Shown here piece after piece: positions 27,259-35,220 of a DNA stretch of 64,000 nt (its first letter is position 1; every line of letters begins with the position of its first letter). The DNA comes from Natronomonas marina (lineage in GTDB: Archaea > Halobacteriota > Halobacteria > Halobacteriales > Haloarculaceae). Position numbers and translations under genes: made by a program. Location: contig NZ_CP101154.1 in NCBI RefSeq assembly GCF_024298905.1, forward strand, positions 682,001-746,000, written 5' to 3'. The notes below the pieces were generated by a model. The model had not been told where the DNA came from. It saw nothing but the letters and a program-made list of their open reading frames with translations, and ran no database searches.

Positions 27259-28208
27259 CACGCGACACCTCCCGGGACGACCGGTTCGGGCTGACTGTCC
27301 GTGGTGTCTTCACCGGTGTAACTGGCGAACAGGTCCTCAAGCGATGACTCCTCGATGCGCACGTCGGTGACCGTCGTTATCTCGCGGACTCGGTCGATGA
27401 ACCGGAGTTTGGCCGCCGGTTCGAGACAGGTTCCCCGGACGGATCCGTCAGCCACCTCGATCTCGCGGACGTTGGGGAGGTCACCCAGGTCGCGCTCCGG
27501 GGCGCGGTTTACGTCGAGTATCACCTCGGCCCCGGTGTCGAGTTGCCGTCTGAGCCTGTCGATACTGTCGACGGCGACGAGCGCTCCCTCGTTCATGATA
27601 CCGACCCGGTCGGCGACGGCTTCGACCTGTTCGAGGATGTGACTCGAAAAGAACACCGTCACGCCGCGCTCGTTTTCCGCACGGATGATATTTCTGAGTT
27701 CCCGGGCGCCGTTCGGGTCGAGACCGCTGGTCGGTTCGTCGAGGATAAGCAGGTCGGGGTCCCCGACCAGCGCCATCGCCAGGGCGAGTCGCTGGCCCAT
27801 TCCCGTCGAGTACTCTCCCGCTGGCCGGTTCGCGTCTTCGCGGGAGAGTCCGACCCGGTCGAGTAGCTCGTCCGGGTCGTCGTCAGCGTCCTTCAGTTCG
27901 GCCGCGAGTTCCACGTGTCGACGACCGTTCAGTCTATCGTACAGTCCGTAGTTCTCGGGAACGACGCCGATCCTGTTGTGGAGCGTCTCGCGGTCCTCCG
28001 AGACATCCAGTCCGAGCATGGAGGCCGTCCCACTCGTCGGTTTCATGAAATCCAAAAGCACGTTGATAGTCGTGGACTTTCCGGCCCCATTCGGGCCCAA
28101 AAAGCCGAAGATCTCGCCCGATTCGACGGTCAGGTCAACGCTATCGACAGCGGTCACGTCACCGAACTGTTTGCTCAATCCCTTCGTTTCGATCGCTGGC
28201 TGCGTCAT
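27258..28208 (-). CDS. ABC exporter ATPase
   Basis: The protein has 316 residues and all nucleotide-binding motifs: the Walker A 'FGFLGPNGAGKSTT', the Q-loop 'VVPENYGLYD', the signature 'EYSTGMGQRLALAMAL', the Walker B 'LLILDEPTSGLDP' and the H-loop 'FFSSHILEQ'. A C-terminal domain (about 220-316) is typical of CcmA/NatA-like exporters ('LEDLFASYTGED'). It is the first gene of the exporter operon with 26458-27258. An exact 19-bp repeat shared with 7808-7826 lies about 47 bases upstream of its start, in the opposite orientation. Confidence 0.9.
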   Translation of the reverse strand: MTQPAIETKGLSKQFGDVTAVDSVDLTVESGEIFGFLGPNGAGKSTTINVLLDFMKPTSGTASMLGLDVSEDRETLHNRIGVVPENYGLYDRLNGRRHVELAAELKDADDDPDELLDRVGLSREDANRPAGEYSTGMGQRLALAMALVGDPDLLILDEPTSGLDPNGARELRNIIRAENERGVTVFFSSHILEQVEAVADRVGIMNEGALVAVDSIDRLRRQLDTGAEVILDVNRAPERDLGDLPNVREIEVADGSVRGTCLEPAAKLRFIDRVREITTVTDVRIEESSLEDLFASYTGEDTTDSQPEPVVPGGVA

Positions 28209-28254
28209 CGTAACACCTTCACCGACGACCGGGGATACATTAAATCGATAATCA

Positions 28255-28273
28255 GTGTCTCCGGGTCTGAAAC
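28255..28273 (+). repeat. 19-bp exact repeat, copy 2
   Basis: This sequence is identical to 7808-7826 ('gtgtctccgggtctgaaac'). Here it lies in the 286-base gap between the divergent ABC ATPase and the small protein at 28495-28707, pointing away from the ATPase. Confidence 0.5.
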
Positions 28274-28494
28274 GCTGCTATCACACTCGAACCTGACGGC
28301 ACTGGACGCTCCGGTGAACCACGTGCCGTCACTTACCTCGGCAACCGAACCGGGGTTCCGACAGCCGTCACCGTGGCTTCGAACACGCACACTCCTGTCG
28401 CCACAGCGCATCGCGGGACGGTTGGAATCCGGCAGCGAAACGCGATTCTCACTGCTGACCGGAATCTTTCCTCGTCCGTGTCTTGTCCCCGTCG

Positions 28495-28707
28495 TCACTG
28501 CATGTCGGACGCGTCAACGAGGAGGTCTGCGTCCGCGGTGATCCAAGCGGTCGTCGCTTCGTCTTCATTGGGGCGCCACGCGAACGTGACGGCCCCCGAG
28601 TCCGCGTCAGGTATCACCTCGATGCTGGGGTGACCCCGGGGAGCACCCTCGGTCGAAGGAATATCGATCCACGGCACAGTCCTGTCGGTGTCGCTACCAT
28701 CGGGCAT
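28495..28707 (-). CDS. small acidic protein, DUF7331-like, copy 1
   Basis: The protein has 70 residues from the ATG at 28707 ('MPDGSDTDRT'). The second half, 'VIPDADSGAVTFAWRPNEDE' followed by 'TTAWITADADLLVD' and 'ASDMQ', is nearly the same as in the protein at 36976-37191. The short beta-rich C-terminal module with a conserved 'TAWITAD' is the DUF7331-type signature as I recall it. The family is haloarchaeal and uncharacterised. The start was placed where both paralogues begin 'M(P/S)DGSD'. It has no operon partner. Confidence 0.7.
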   Translation of the reverse strand: MPDGSDTDRTVPWIDIPSTEGAPRGHPSIEVIPDADSGAVTFAWRPNEDEATTAWITADADLLVDASDMQ

Positions 28708-28891
28708 ATCTGCAACGAGGAACAGTGAAATCATAAATAGGGTCACAGGATTGCAGGCTCAGCAACCGGGCACACGCCCCCAATCGCGTCGACCCCCTTG
28801 CAGTTACCCGCTGTAACAGCGAGCCGATCCCGACCGGGTGAAACGGAAACACATCGGAGTGCGCCCGAGACGGCGATTTTGGAGGGGGCTC

Positions 28892-28968
28892 AGCTTGTCA
28901 TAGAAACTTCCGCACGTTCTGCTTATCCAAGTCTTGTCAAGACTTCCGTGCAAGATACAATGCGCGCA
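28892..28968 (-). repeat. dispersed 77-bp repeat, copy B
   Basis: This is the partner of 5053-5129. The minus-strand peptide is 'CILHGSLDKTWISRTC', then 'FYDKL'. The end 'ttctatgacaagctg' resembles 'ttctatgacacgctggg' near 32841-32857. The 'gtatcttgcac' at its other end also recurs near 20300 and 32758. It lies just past the 3' end of the PPOX gene. Confidence 0.5.
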
Positions 28969-28972
28969 TGGG

Positions 28973-29431
28973 TTACCGGTTAGGGCTCCGCCGAGAGTTA
29001 CCCGGCCGGTTGAGGCGGCCCCACGATTGTACGCTACCCGGAGCGATACGGATGAGAGGACGATCGTCAAGATTGTGATCGGCGTACTGTTCGTACTTTC
29101 GCTTGAGGGCTGTAACCCCAGGGGCGTGTGATGCATCGCCTGGAGTGCAGTGGGCAGCTGTCCCTCGAATCTGCACCCATCCGAGTTGGGACCAATCGTC
29201 CGCATAGTGATCGACAATTAATGTAGCTCGCGGGTTCTCGCTGATGTCCCGGCTCCGGCGGAGGTCGTCCGGAGGGACGCGTTGTGGTTTTTCGTCGATT
29301 GGTGTCACGATATGGCCATCTGAGAGTGCAAAGCAGATAGGCACGACATGCGGGCGCGCCTCGGAATCGGCAGTAGCCAGCCGGCCGATCTGTGCCGTTT
29401 CGATATACTCTCGTTCCTGCTCCTGAAACAT
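28973..29431 (-). CDS. PPOX-class, probable F420- or flavin-dependent oxidoreductase
   Basis: The protein has 152 residues from the Met at 29431 ('MFQEQEREYIETAQ'). The split-barrel flavin fold of the pyridoxamine-5'-phosphate oxidase superfamily is indicated by 'IGRLATADSEARPHVVPICF', 'IVTPIDEKPQRV', 'NPRATLIVDHYADDWSQLGW' and 'LIRIAPGSVQSWG'. The combination resembles the TIGR03668 PPOX/F420 group. 'ctttatttttgg' just before the ATG gives little room for a normal promoter, so the start could be a few codons different. A degenerate IS end lies upstream. The substrate is unknown. Confidence 0.75.
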   Translation of the reverse strand: MFQEQEREYIETAQIGRLATADSEARPHVVPICFALSDGHIVTPIDEKPQRVPPDDLRRSRDISENPRATLIVDHYADDWSQLGWVQIRGTAAHCTPGDASHAPGVTALKRKYEQYADHNLDDRPLIRIAPGSVQSWGRLNRPGNSRRSPNR

Positions 29432-29573
29432 ACCAAAAATAAAGATCGGTAGAGGAAAGAAGCTACCCTCCGGTGACGGATTGAGCGCGCGTATCTTGCC
29501 TAAGCGGGTTAGCGAATCGGTGATGTATGAATCGTTACGCACAGGGTATTCCCGCAGCGAATCAGTCGGGTAT

Positions 29574-30492
29574 GGATTCAATCGAATTCGCTGTTTAGTC
29601 CCCTACTATCACTCCAGAAGTGAATGTGACTAAGCTCCTCTTCCGCTTCGTTAAACAAGCCGCATCGCTGGCTCAAAAGCGCTGTGCCGCCAGCCCCACG
29701 GCGGTGGTGAGTGACCCGGCTGGCAACGGATTTGACGGCTGGAAGCATCTTACGTTGCACTTTCTACGGGTTCACATGGACGCGAGCTACGCAGAAATCG
29801 TCGATTGGGCGAGTGAGATGGACCGCGTTCGTGCCGTCTTGCAATTAGCCCGAACTGAGTTCCCGGCACCCTCGACGCTGTGGCGGTCGTTCGAACGGGT
29901 GCCCACCCGGGTCTGGCGCCAACTGCTCGGTCGGTCTGCGACCGCCTGCGATCCCGGCGACCACGGCGCTGTGGATGCCACGTTTTTTAACCGACAAGCG
30001 GCATCCAGCCACTACGTAGACCGGTCGGATCGCCACATACAGACGCTGAAAACGACGGCGTTGGTTGATACAGACTCGTGTGCCGTACTCGACCTCCACT
30101 GTTCGGCACACTGGCCCCACGATACACAAGTGGTCCGTCGGGTAGCGCTGCGCAACACCGAGAAAATCGAGAGTCTCGCCGGTGACAAAGGCTACGACGA
30201 CCAATCGCTGCGGGACGCACTTCGTTCAGAAGGCGTCCGCCCCCTCATCAAACACCGACTGTTCGCACACTACGACCACGCCCACAACGCACGGTTGGAC
30301 AGCGATCTCTACGGGCAGCGCTGGATGGCCGAAACCGCCTTCTCGGCCATCAAGCGCCGATACGGCTCCGCTGTCGGGCCGAGCGTTTGGTACCGCCAGT
30401 TCCGTAAACTCGTGCTGACCGCCACCGTCTACAACCTTGAACAAGCCATCACGGAGTGATCGCTACGCCGTCCGTGGATTCAATAGAGCAGA
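29574..30492 (+). mobile_element. IS5-like element with only one clear end
   Basis: The right end 'tggattcaatagagcag' (30476-30492) is the inverse of 'ctgctctattgaatcca', closely matching the ends of the IS at 31683-32616. A matching inverted end is missing on the left. Instead 'tggattcaat' recurs near 29573 in direct orientation. The left terminus therefore seems deleted or replaced. Confidence 0.6.
29620..30459 (+). CDS. IS5-like DDE transposase
   Basis: The protein has 279 residues starting with GTG at 29620. The DDE motifs are 'HGAVDATFFNRQ' (Asp), 'LAGDKGYDDQSLRDALR' (Asp) and 'QRWMAETAFSAIKRRYGSAV' (Glu). It shares 'KHRLFAHYDHAHNARLDSDL' with the transposase at 23909-24736, whose sequence there is 'KHRVFAPYDHAHNARIEDDL'. 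The frame is intact, but the element lacks a recognisable left end, so it could act in trans only. Confidence 0.85.
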   Translation: MNVTKLLFRFVKQAASLAQKRCAASPTAVVSDPAGNGFDGWKHLTLHFLRVHMDASYAEIVDWASEMDRVRAVLQLARTEFPAPSTLWRSFERVPTRVWRQLLGRSATACDPGDHGAVDATFFNRQAASSHYVDRSDRHIQTLKTTALVDTDSCAVLDLHCSAHWPHDTQVVRRVALRNTEKIESLAGDKGYDDQSLRDALRSEGVRPLIKHRLFAHYDHAHNARLDSDLYGQRWMAETAFSAIKRRYGSAVGPSVWYRQFRKLVLTATVYNLEQAITE

Positions 30493-30497
30493 CTCGT

Positions 30498-30818
30498 CTA
30501 AACTTTTTTGGAGATATTCGACGTGCGTGGTGTCCAGAGACCATACAATATCAAACATAGTCCGACGGTCTGATTGATAGCACCAATGGCATAAAAAGTA
30601 GCTTCCTCTGCTATCGGGAATATGAACAGGAATAATAACAGAATTGGTGTCAGGAGTACGAAAACAAATCCAACAGTGACGAATAACATCGGTCGTTGAC
30701 CGTTCCGAAGATAGCCGCGCACAGCAAGATACGTGGTACCGACTCCGAGTCCGAGGGCTACGATTGAAAAGACCAAGCCGATAATTGCAATCGGATGCCA
30801 CGAACCAGCTTCTATCAT
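30498..30818 (-). CDS. three-helix membrane protein paired with an HTH gene
   Basis: The protein has 106 residues with hydrophobic segments 'IIGLVFSIVALGLGVGTTYL', 'FVTVGFVFVLLTPILLLFLF' and 'AINQTVGLCLILYGLW'. 'LAVRGYLRNGQRPML' lies after the first helix, a layout seen in haloarchaeal DUF7521-like proteins that are paired with winged-helix regulators. Its ATG overlaps the stop of the upstream HTH gene by four bases. The stop is only six bases from the end of the IS at 30492, so the C-terminus may have been altered. The gene is AT-richer than the island average. Confidence 0.7.
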   Translation of the reverse strand: MIEAGSWHPIAIIGLVFSIVALGLGVGTTYLAVRGYLRNGQRPMLFVTVGFVFVLLTPILLLFLFIFPIAEEATFYAIGAINQTVGLCLILYGLWTPRTSNISKKV

Positions 30819-31162
30819 TGATCCCTCACTTGATTTATGAACTCACTGAAACGGTCGGCCATCCGTTCCCGTTTACTGATAGTCACGTTAGTATGCTGCT
30901 CGGAAATGCCGATTACGATCCGAGTCGGGTCGGCACTAAAAGTCCGAAAGTGGTGGCCGTTCTCGTCATATTCCATTTCCGTCTCTAAAAGGCCATGAGA
31001 CGTGAGTTCGTCCGTCCGGCGATAGACGGACTGCGGTGATATATTACATACATCACACAGTTCATTAGCTGACATTGGCCGTTTCATCGTTTCTTGGAGG
31101 ATTTTTCTCGAATGCTCGTCGCTTAGGGTTTTCAAGACGCCACTCAACTCCTCATCGGTCAT
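30815..31162 (-). CDS. winged-helix regulator (ArsR-like)
   Basis: The protein has 115 residues. 'LKTLSDEHSRKILQETM' is the first helix, 'SANELCDVCNISPQSVYRR' the helix-turn-helix and 'SHGLLETEMEYDENGHHF' the wing. A C-terminal helix ('ERMADRFSEFINQVRDQ') may dimerise. It is more distant from the other two HTH proteins than they are from each other. It overlaps the membrane gene 30498-30818 by four bases and so forms a regulator/membrane pair, possibly a one-component system in which the membrane protein gates the regulator. That role is an inference. Confidence 0.85.
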   Translation of the reverse strand: MTDEELSGVLKTLSDEHSRKILQETMKRPMSANELCDVCNISPQSVYRRTDELTSHGLLETEMEYDENGHHFRTFSADPTRIVIGISEQHTNVTISKRERMADRFSEFINQVRDQ

Positions 31163-31309
31163 CGTCTCTATTTGTTGTCAAGCGCACTCTACTTGCCATT
31201 GTTATTCGGAGCTACGTCGGGGAGAACATAAGTGGTAATTCACGGTTCCACAACTTGGAACGGTGCCTGACATTTCTTTTTCCATCGGTCCATAGCATAC
31301 CACGTACTG

Positions 31310-31660
31310 ATGACAATGAGCGTTGCCGGAAGAAAGAGAAATAGCAATCAAGATACCACCACTGCGGCGTTGGTTCACGTTGCTGGCCTCCTCTTCGGCT
31401 TTTTTGCCGTTGCATTCGTATATCTCCTATCCGACGATGAGTTTACGAAAGTAAACGCAGCTAATGCATTAAATTGGCATGTGCCTATCTCTTTGGTGGC
31501 TGTGTTAGTTGCGATAATTGGTATCGGAGCGAGTGAACTCGCCGGTGTAGCATTAGCAATACTCATAGCGGTAGCAACGGTCTGCCTCGCGCTAACGGCA
31601 AGTGTGAAAGCATATCAAGGGCAAGCGTGGAAATATCCGATAGTCCCTCAACTGATCTGA
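31310..31660 (+). CDS. DUF4870-like membrane protein
   Basis: The protein has 116 residues; the start is 31310 or the Met two codons on. Three helices follow a polar N-terminus: 'ALVHVAGLLFGFFAVAFVYL', 'VPISLVAVLVAIIGIG' and 'ALAILIAVATVCLALTASV'. 'FTKVNAANALNWHV' between helices 1 and 2 matches the DUF4870 hallmark, where 'HAKQALNWQ' is usual. The end is 'KAYQGQAWKYPI', also typical. The family is uncharacterised. Base composition is lower in GC than flanking DNA. An IS inserted 16 bases after its stop. Confidence 0.8.
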   Translation: MTMSVAGRKRNSNQDTTTAALVHVAGLLFGFFAVAFVYLLSDDEFTKVNAANALNWHVPISLVAVLVAIIGIGASELAGVALAILIAVATVCLALTASVKAYQGQAWKYPIVPQLI

Positions 31661-31682
31661 TACCTTTTGAATAGTGATTATA

Positions 31683-32616
31683 CTGCTCTATTGAAAATGG
31701 AAGACGGCGACGTGATTACTCCGTAACGGTTTGAGGAAATGAGGTCGAGACGGCGATTATGGGCGTCGCGTTGCTCGACCTCGTTGAGACAGCACTACGT
31801 GTAGCCAAACAAGCGTTGGGGAATCGAGCGGGCAAGCCCGACTCGGGCGGGCTTGCCCGCGAGGCCCACATCGTCGCGCACTGTATTCGCAAGGAAGAGG
31901 GACATAGCTACGCCGAACTCGTTGACCGGCTGAGCCTCATGCCGGCGGTTTGCGACCGCCTCGGCATTCACTCGGATGCGCCGCCTGATCCAACCACGTT
32001 CTACCACTCCTTCGACCGCTACGCGATGTACGTCTGGCGGGCGTTGCTGCGCATTTCCGCGCAGCAACACCCGCAGTCTGGTCACGTCGCATTAGACAGC
32101 ACGTTCTTTGAACGGGAACAAGCCTCACAACACTACCTCCAGCGGTGTGGGCGAAGCGTCAAGACGATCAAAGCGACGACGCTGACCGATACAGAATCGT
32201 TGGCGGTGCTGGATGTCCACTGTTGTATCGAGCGTGAACACGATACAAGGGCTGGCCCGCGGGTCGTCCGCCGGAACGCGGACGACCTGCGGGCCGTCGC
32301 CGCCGACAATGGCTTCCAAGACTGGCACACTGAGTACGAGATCGCTGCACTGGACATCGACTACCTCGTTCACTACCGCGGTTCAACAGCGAAAGCGACT
32401 GCAAATAACGCGCTCATCCGAGCAAAGGGCTACACGCAGCGATGGATGGCAGAAACGTCCTACTCGACGGTCAAGCGAACGCAGGACTCCGCCCTGCGTT
32501 CGCGGTTCTGGTACCGACAGTTCCGTGAGATCGTTCTCCTGTTCGCGCTCAACAACCTCAAGAAGCTCGCCAAAACACTATGATCCGGCTCACGTGCCGC
32601 ATTTTCAATAGAGCAG
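31683..32616 (+). mobile_element. IS5-like insertion sequence, 934 bp, complete
   Basis: 'ctgctctattgaaaatg' at 31683-31699 and its exact inverse at 32600-32616 are 17-bp perfect ends. 'attata' is duplicated on both sides (31677-31682 and 32617-32622). The element holds one intact transposase gene. It is a relative of the elements at 23877-24817 and 29574-30492. Confidence 0.9.
31759..32583 (+). CDS. IS5-like DDE transposase
   Basis: The protein has 274 residues. Motifs are 'HVALDSTFFEREQASQHYL' (Asp), 'VAADNGFQDWHTEYEI' (Asp) and 'RWMAETSYSTVKRTQDSAL' (Glu). The insert 'GNRAGKPDSGGLAREAHI' near residue 20 corresponds to the variable N-terminal segment of the other two copies. Perfect ends and a target duplication suggest recent transposition. 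Confidence 0.85.
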   Translation: MGVALLDLVETALRVAKQALGNRAGKPDSGGLAREAHIVAHCIRKEEGHSYAELVDRLSLMPAVCDRLGIHSDAPPDPTTFYHSFDRYAMYVWRALLRISAQQHPQSGHVALDSTFFEREQASQHYLQRCGRSVKTIKATTLTDTESLAVLDVHCCIEREHDTRAGPRVVRRNADDLRAVAADNGFQDWHTEYEIAALDIDYLVHYRGSTAKATANNALIRAKGYTQRWMAETSYSTVKRTQDSALRSRFWYRQFREIVLLFALNNLKKLAKTL

Positions 32617-32903
32617 ATTATACGGCGTAGTTAGCGCCGATAAAAGTCCTCTTGTTAATTTTCCTTCAGAAAACACACTGCGCACTACGCCCGTGCAGTG
32701 AGCGGTACAATCACATTCGGTGTGAAACGAACGGAGTGTCATGCTTCATAGAACCTCTATATCTTGCACTGTCTTCTGTAACTATATCTACCCCAACATT
32801 TTCACGCCCGGTGGCACCGCAATAAATCGGGTGTGACTGCTTCTATGACACGCTGGGGGCCCCGAACGGGTATACGGATGCAGACAGGTCCCGTGCCGGG
32901 CAA
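32617..32903. other. AT-rich gap with motifs shared with repeats elsewhere
   Basis: No gene is seen. 'ctatatcttgcac' (about 32753-32765) and 'cttctatgacacgctggg' (about 32840-32857) recur, with changes, in the 77-bp repeats and near 5890 and 20300. The arrangement suggests a degraded member of the same repeat family with an insertion in the middle. Confidence 0.4.
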
Positions 32904-33269
32904 CTACTCGCCAACTTCGAGACTGACTCCATCGGAGTGGAACATGAGTTGCATCCGGTCGACGACGACGGAGAATTGCTTCCGATGGTGGCCCTGAGGG
33001 TCGACCACCATCGAACTCTGGATGACGCCGGCAGATTCGAGTCTATTCAGCCGGCGATAGACGGTCGCACGGGAGATATCTAACCGGTCGGAGAGCGCCC
33101 GCGCCGAGAGCGAATCGTCGGCGAGCGCGTTCAGCATCTCTCGGGCGTAGTCGTCGCTCAGCAGCGATAGGACTTCGCTCGTGTCGACTGTCCGTTGATC
33201 GGTACTCTCGGGGCCGGTGGCGCCGACCTCGGATCGCTGGAACGCGTGGGCCGAATCTGACTGTGACAT
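32904..33269 (-). CDS. ArsR-like winged-helix regulator, paralogue of 3287-3655
   Basis: The protein has 121 residues. It shares with its paralogue the start 'MSQSDS', the core 'LSLLSDDYAREMLNALA', the helix-turn-helix 'SARALSDRLDISRATVYRR', 'ESAGVIQSSMVVDPQGHH' and the last residues 'LEVGE'. The variable region is residues 7-28. It is transcribed away from the 7TM kinase at 35221-36855, with a 1067-bp IS in between, matching the undisturbed divergent arrangement at 1068-3655. It probably regulates its own promoter block and the kinase. Confidence 0.85.
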   Translation of the reverse strand: MSQSDSAHAFQRSEVGATGPESTDQRTVDTSEVLSLLSDDYAREMLNALADDSLSARALSDRLDISRATVYRRLNRLESAGVIQSSMVVDPQGHHRKQFSVVVDRMQLMFHSDGVSLEVGE

Positions 33270-33372
33270 CGTTATGTCTACGATGTAACGGACATCCCCT
33301 GTAGCCAGATGCTTCTATTTCGCACGGCCCGGAACAGAGGATTCTAGCTATCGGCATGGGACCTATCCACAA
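33270..33372 (-). promoter_or_regulatory. conserved upstream block of the second HTH gene
   Basis: Read on the minus strand, this block matches 3185-3286 in order: 'atgccgata', a BRE/TATA-like 'gcgaaatagaag', 'tctggctacagggg', then 'taacgatgtcacag' at the start codon. The best BRE/TATA candidate lies about 50 bases before the ATG. Confidence 0.6.
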
Positions 33373-33870
33373 CTATTTTGAGGATCCTGTGCTGGCGTCC
33401 GTCGCTGCAACGGAAGTGGGTCGGTCGGCCAGGTGACATCTCGTGGGATATGTCTCGTCCGTTGAGTCCTGTGATGGGTACGTTGTCTCCAACACACCCG
33501 GTTCTGCCTTCTGGAGGCGAGCCAAGTCCGTCGAACCAGCGACGGGGACCGGCATCCGCATCCCTGACGCTTCCCTCCTGGGGTAGATCGTTTCCTCCCC
33601 GCCCTACTGCGCTACTCACTCGATCCGGTCGTTGCGCCGCTCGGTGAGGACGGGGACTCCACTCGACGAAGTTGAAACACTGGCGATTCAGGTCGAAATC
33701 ATGCCAGTTGTGGGTCCTGACGGATGGTCAGCGCTCCAGGACGTCGGTGCCGTTCCCTGAACGACCGTCGGTCTCCAGCGAGAGAGAGTCGCTGTTTCGC
33801 CCACCCAACCCACAACCTGAAACAGCCGGAGGATCTGTTTCGCGTGGTGAAGTCCTGTCCCCCGTCTTCT
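33373..33870. other. region left of the DDE element, no gene recognised
   Basis: Nearly 500 bases with no supported gene. One plus frame near 33672-33760 reads 'VETLAIQVEIMPVVGPDGW', which looks protein-like but is stopped soon after. It could be a short remnant of a gene that once lay between the HTH and kinase genes. Confidence 0.35.
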
Positions 33871-33880
33871 ATCCAGGGGT

Positions 33881-34947
33881 GGCGGTGGTGCAGAAGTCCT
33901 CACAAGGAAGCGGTAGGACGAAATTGATGTGTCCAGCAGCAAGTCCGTCCTACCGAGTAACGATACGGTCGAACAGGTTTTCAAAGCACTGGAGACGGAG
34001 ACAACGGCACTGTTCGAACACCTCGATGTCTCGTTTCTCACCGACTATCCCGTGTTCGCCCCCGATCCGAGGGGGCGAACACGGGTGCACGACCCACCAG
34101 AACTCCTGAAAGGTGTCCTCCACTGCTTCTACCACGATATCTACGGTCCTCGTCCGATGGCACGGGAACTCCACAACGAGGACGTCTGGCGACAGTGTGG
34201 CTTCGAGCGTCCGCCGTCCCGGCGGACACTCTCAAGATTCATCACCGACTTCGAACTGGTCGCCGAGGACGTATTCATCGAGTTAGTCCACGAGCTTGCC
34301 GAGCAAGTCCCGCTCGGCAAGCTCTTCCGCATCGACGGCACAGACATCCCCGTCGATCACCGTGACGAGGACGCTGACTGGAACTACGATCACGCAGAAG
34401 ACGCCTACTACTACGGCTACGGTTGCTGTGTCGTCACTGCAGCAGACAATATTCCGGTTGCAGCGGCGTTCACTCCTGGGAAGAAGGTCGATGAGGAGAC
34501 GGCGATGCGCGTCACGCGTGACGCGCTCGCCGTCGACACGCCACGCTGGTTCCTCGGTGATTCTGAGTTCGATATGCTGGGGTGGCACGACTGGCTGCTG
34601 GAGCAGTCAGTCGTGCCGATATCACCGTACAACCCACGGAATACAGACGATCCTCCAGACATAGAATACCGCGTCGAAGAACGAATCAAAGCACACAGCG
34701 ACACAGTTCGTCTCTGGCAGCGCCAACTCGACGAGACGTATGCAGAACGCTCACGGGTTGAAACAGCGATTGGCGTCTGCAAGGATCTCGGCCTCGGGAC
34801 CCCGCGGGTCCGAGGCCGAGTACGCGTCAAAGCACACGTCTTCATCGCTCTTTGCCTTCGATTGGCCGTTGCACTCGCTAATCACCATCGAGGAAACGAT
34901 GTCGCCAGCCCAACCATCACGCTATGAGAACAGTTCTGCGCCACCGC
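33881..34947 (+). mobile_element. DDE insertion sequence with a 10-bp target duplication
   Basis: 'ggcggtggtgcagaa' (33881-33895) and the inverse of 34933-34947 ('ggcggtggcgcagaa') differ at one base. 'atccaggggt' flanks both sides (33871-33880 and 34948-34957). The 1067-bp element carries one intact transposase and separates the HTH gene from the kinase. A 10-bp duplication is reminiscent of IS4-type elements. Confidence 0.85.
33929..34927 (+). CDS. DDE transposase (DUF772/transposase_11 type)
   Basis: The protein has 332 residues starting with GTG at 33929. An N-terminal DUF772-like region includes 'HDPPELLKGVLHCFYHDIYG' and 'VWRQCGFERPPSRRTLSRF'. The catalytic core has 'FRIDGTDIPVDH' (Asp), 'WFLGDSEFDMLGWHDWLL' (Asp) and 'ERSRVETAIGVCKDLGLG' (Glu). 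'PISPYNPRNTDDPPD' follows the second Asp, as in IS4/IS5 superfamily members. I cannot assign the exact IS family. Confidence 0.8.
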   Translation: MSSSKSVLPSNDTVEQVFKALETETTALFEHLDVSFLTDYPVFAPDPRGRTRVHDPPELLKGVLHCFYHDIYGPRPMARELHNEDVWRQCGFERPPSRRTLSRFITDFELVAEDVFIELVHELAEQVPLGKLFRIDGTDIPVDHRDEDADWNYDHAEDAYYYGYGCCVVTAADNIPVAAAFTPGKKVDEETAMRVTRDALAVDTPRWFLGDSEFDMLGWHDWLLEQSVVPISPYNPRNTDDPPDIEYRVEERIKAHSDTVRLWQRQLDETYAERSRVETAIGVCKDLGLGTPRVRGRVRVKAHVFIALCLRLAVALANHHRGNDVASPTITL

Positions 34948-35220
34948 CATCCAGGGGTTCCAGACTATCGCCCACGTACTTCAGCCGACTTCCGGTTCTG
35001 GGGAAGCGATTCTCCTCTCGCGTCGGGGGCGGTGAACGACTTGTGATGTGTTCGTGCCGTCTGGTGCCCCCGGGCTGTCGACCCTCGACGGGATACCGAT
35101 CCCCGCTGACGATTCGCGCTCGGGGCACCTCGCAGACAGTCCCCGGTAGGGAACATACGGGACCGTCACGCTGGGTTCGAGACCGGCGTTTTTTACCGAG
35201 TGCCGGGGAACAGTGTGGCG

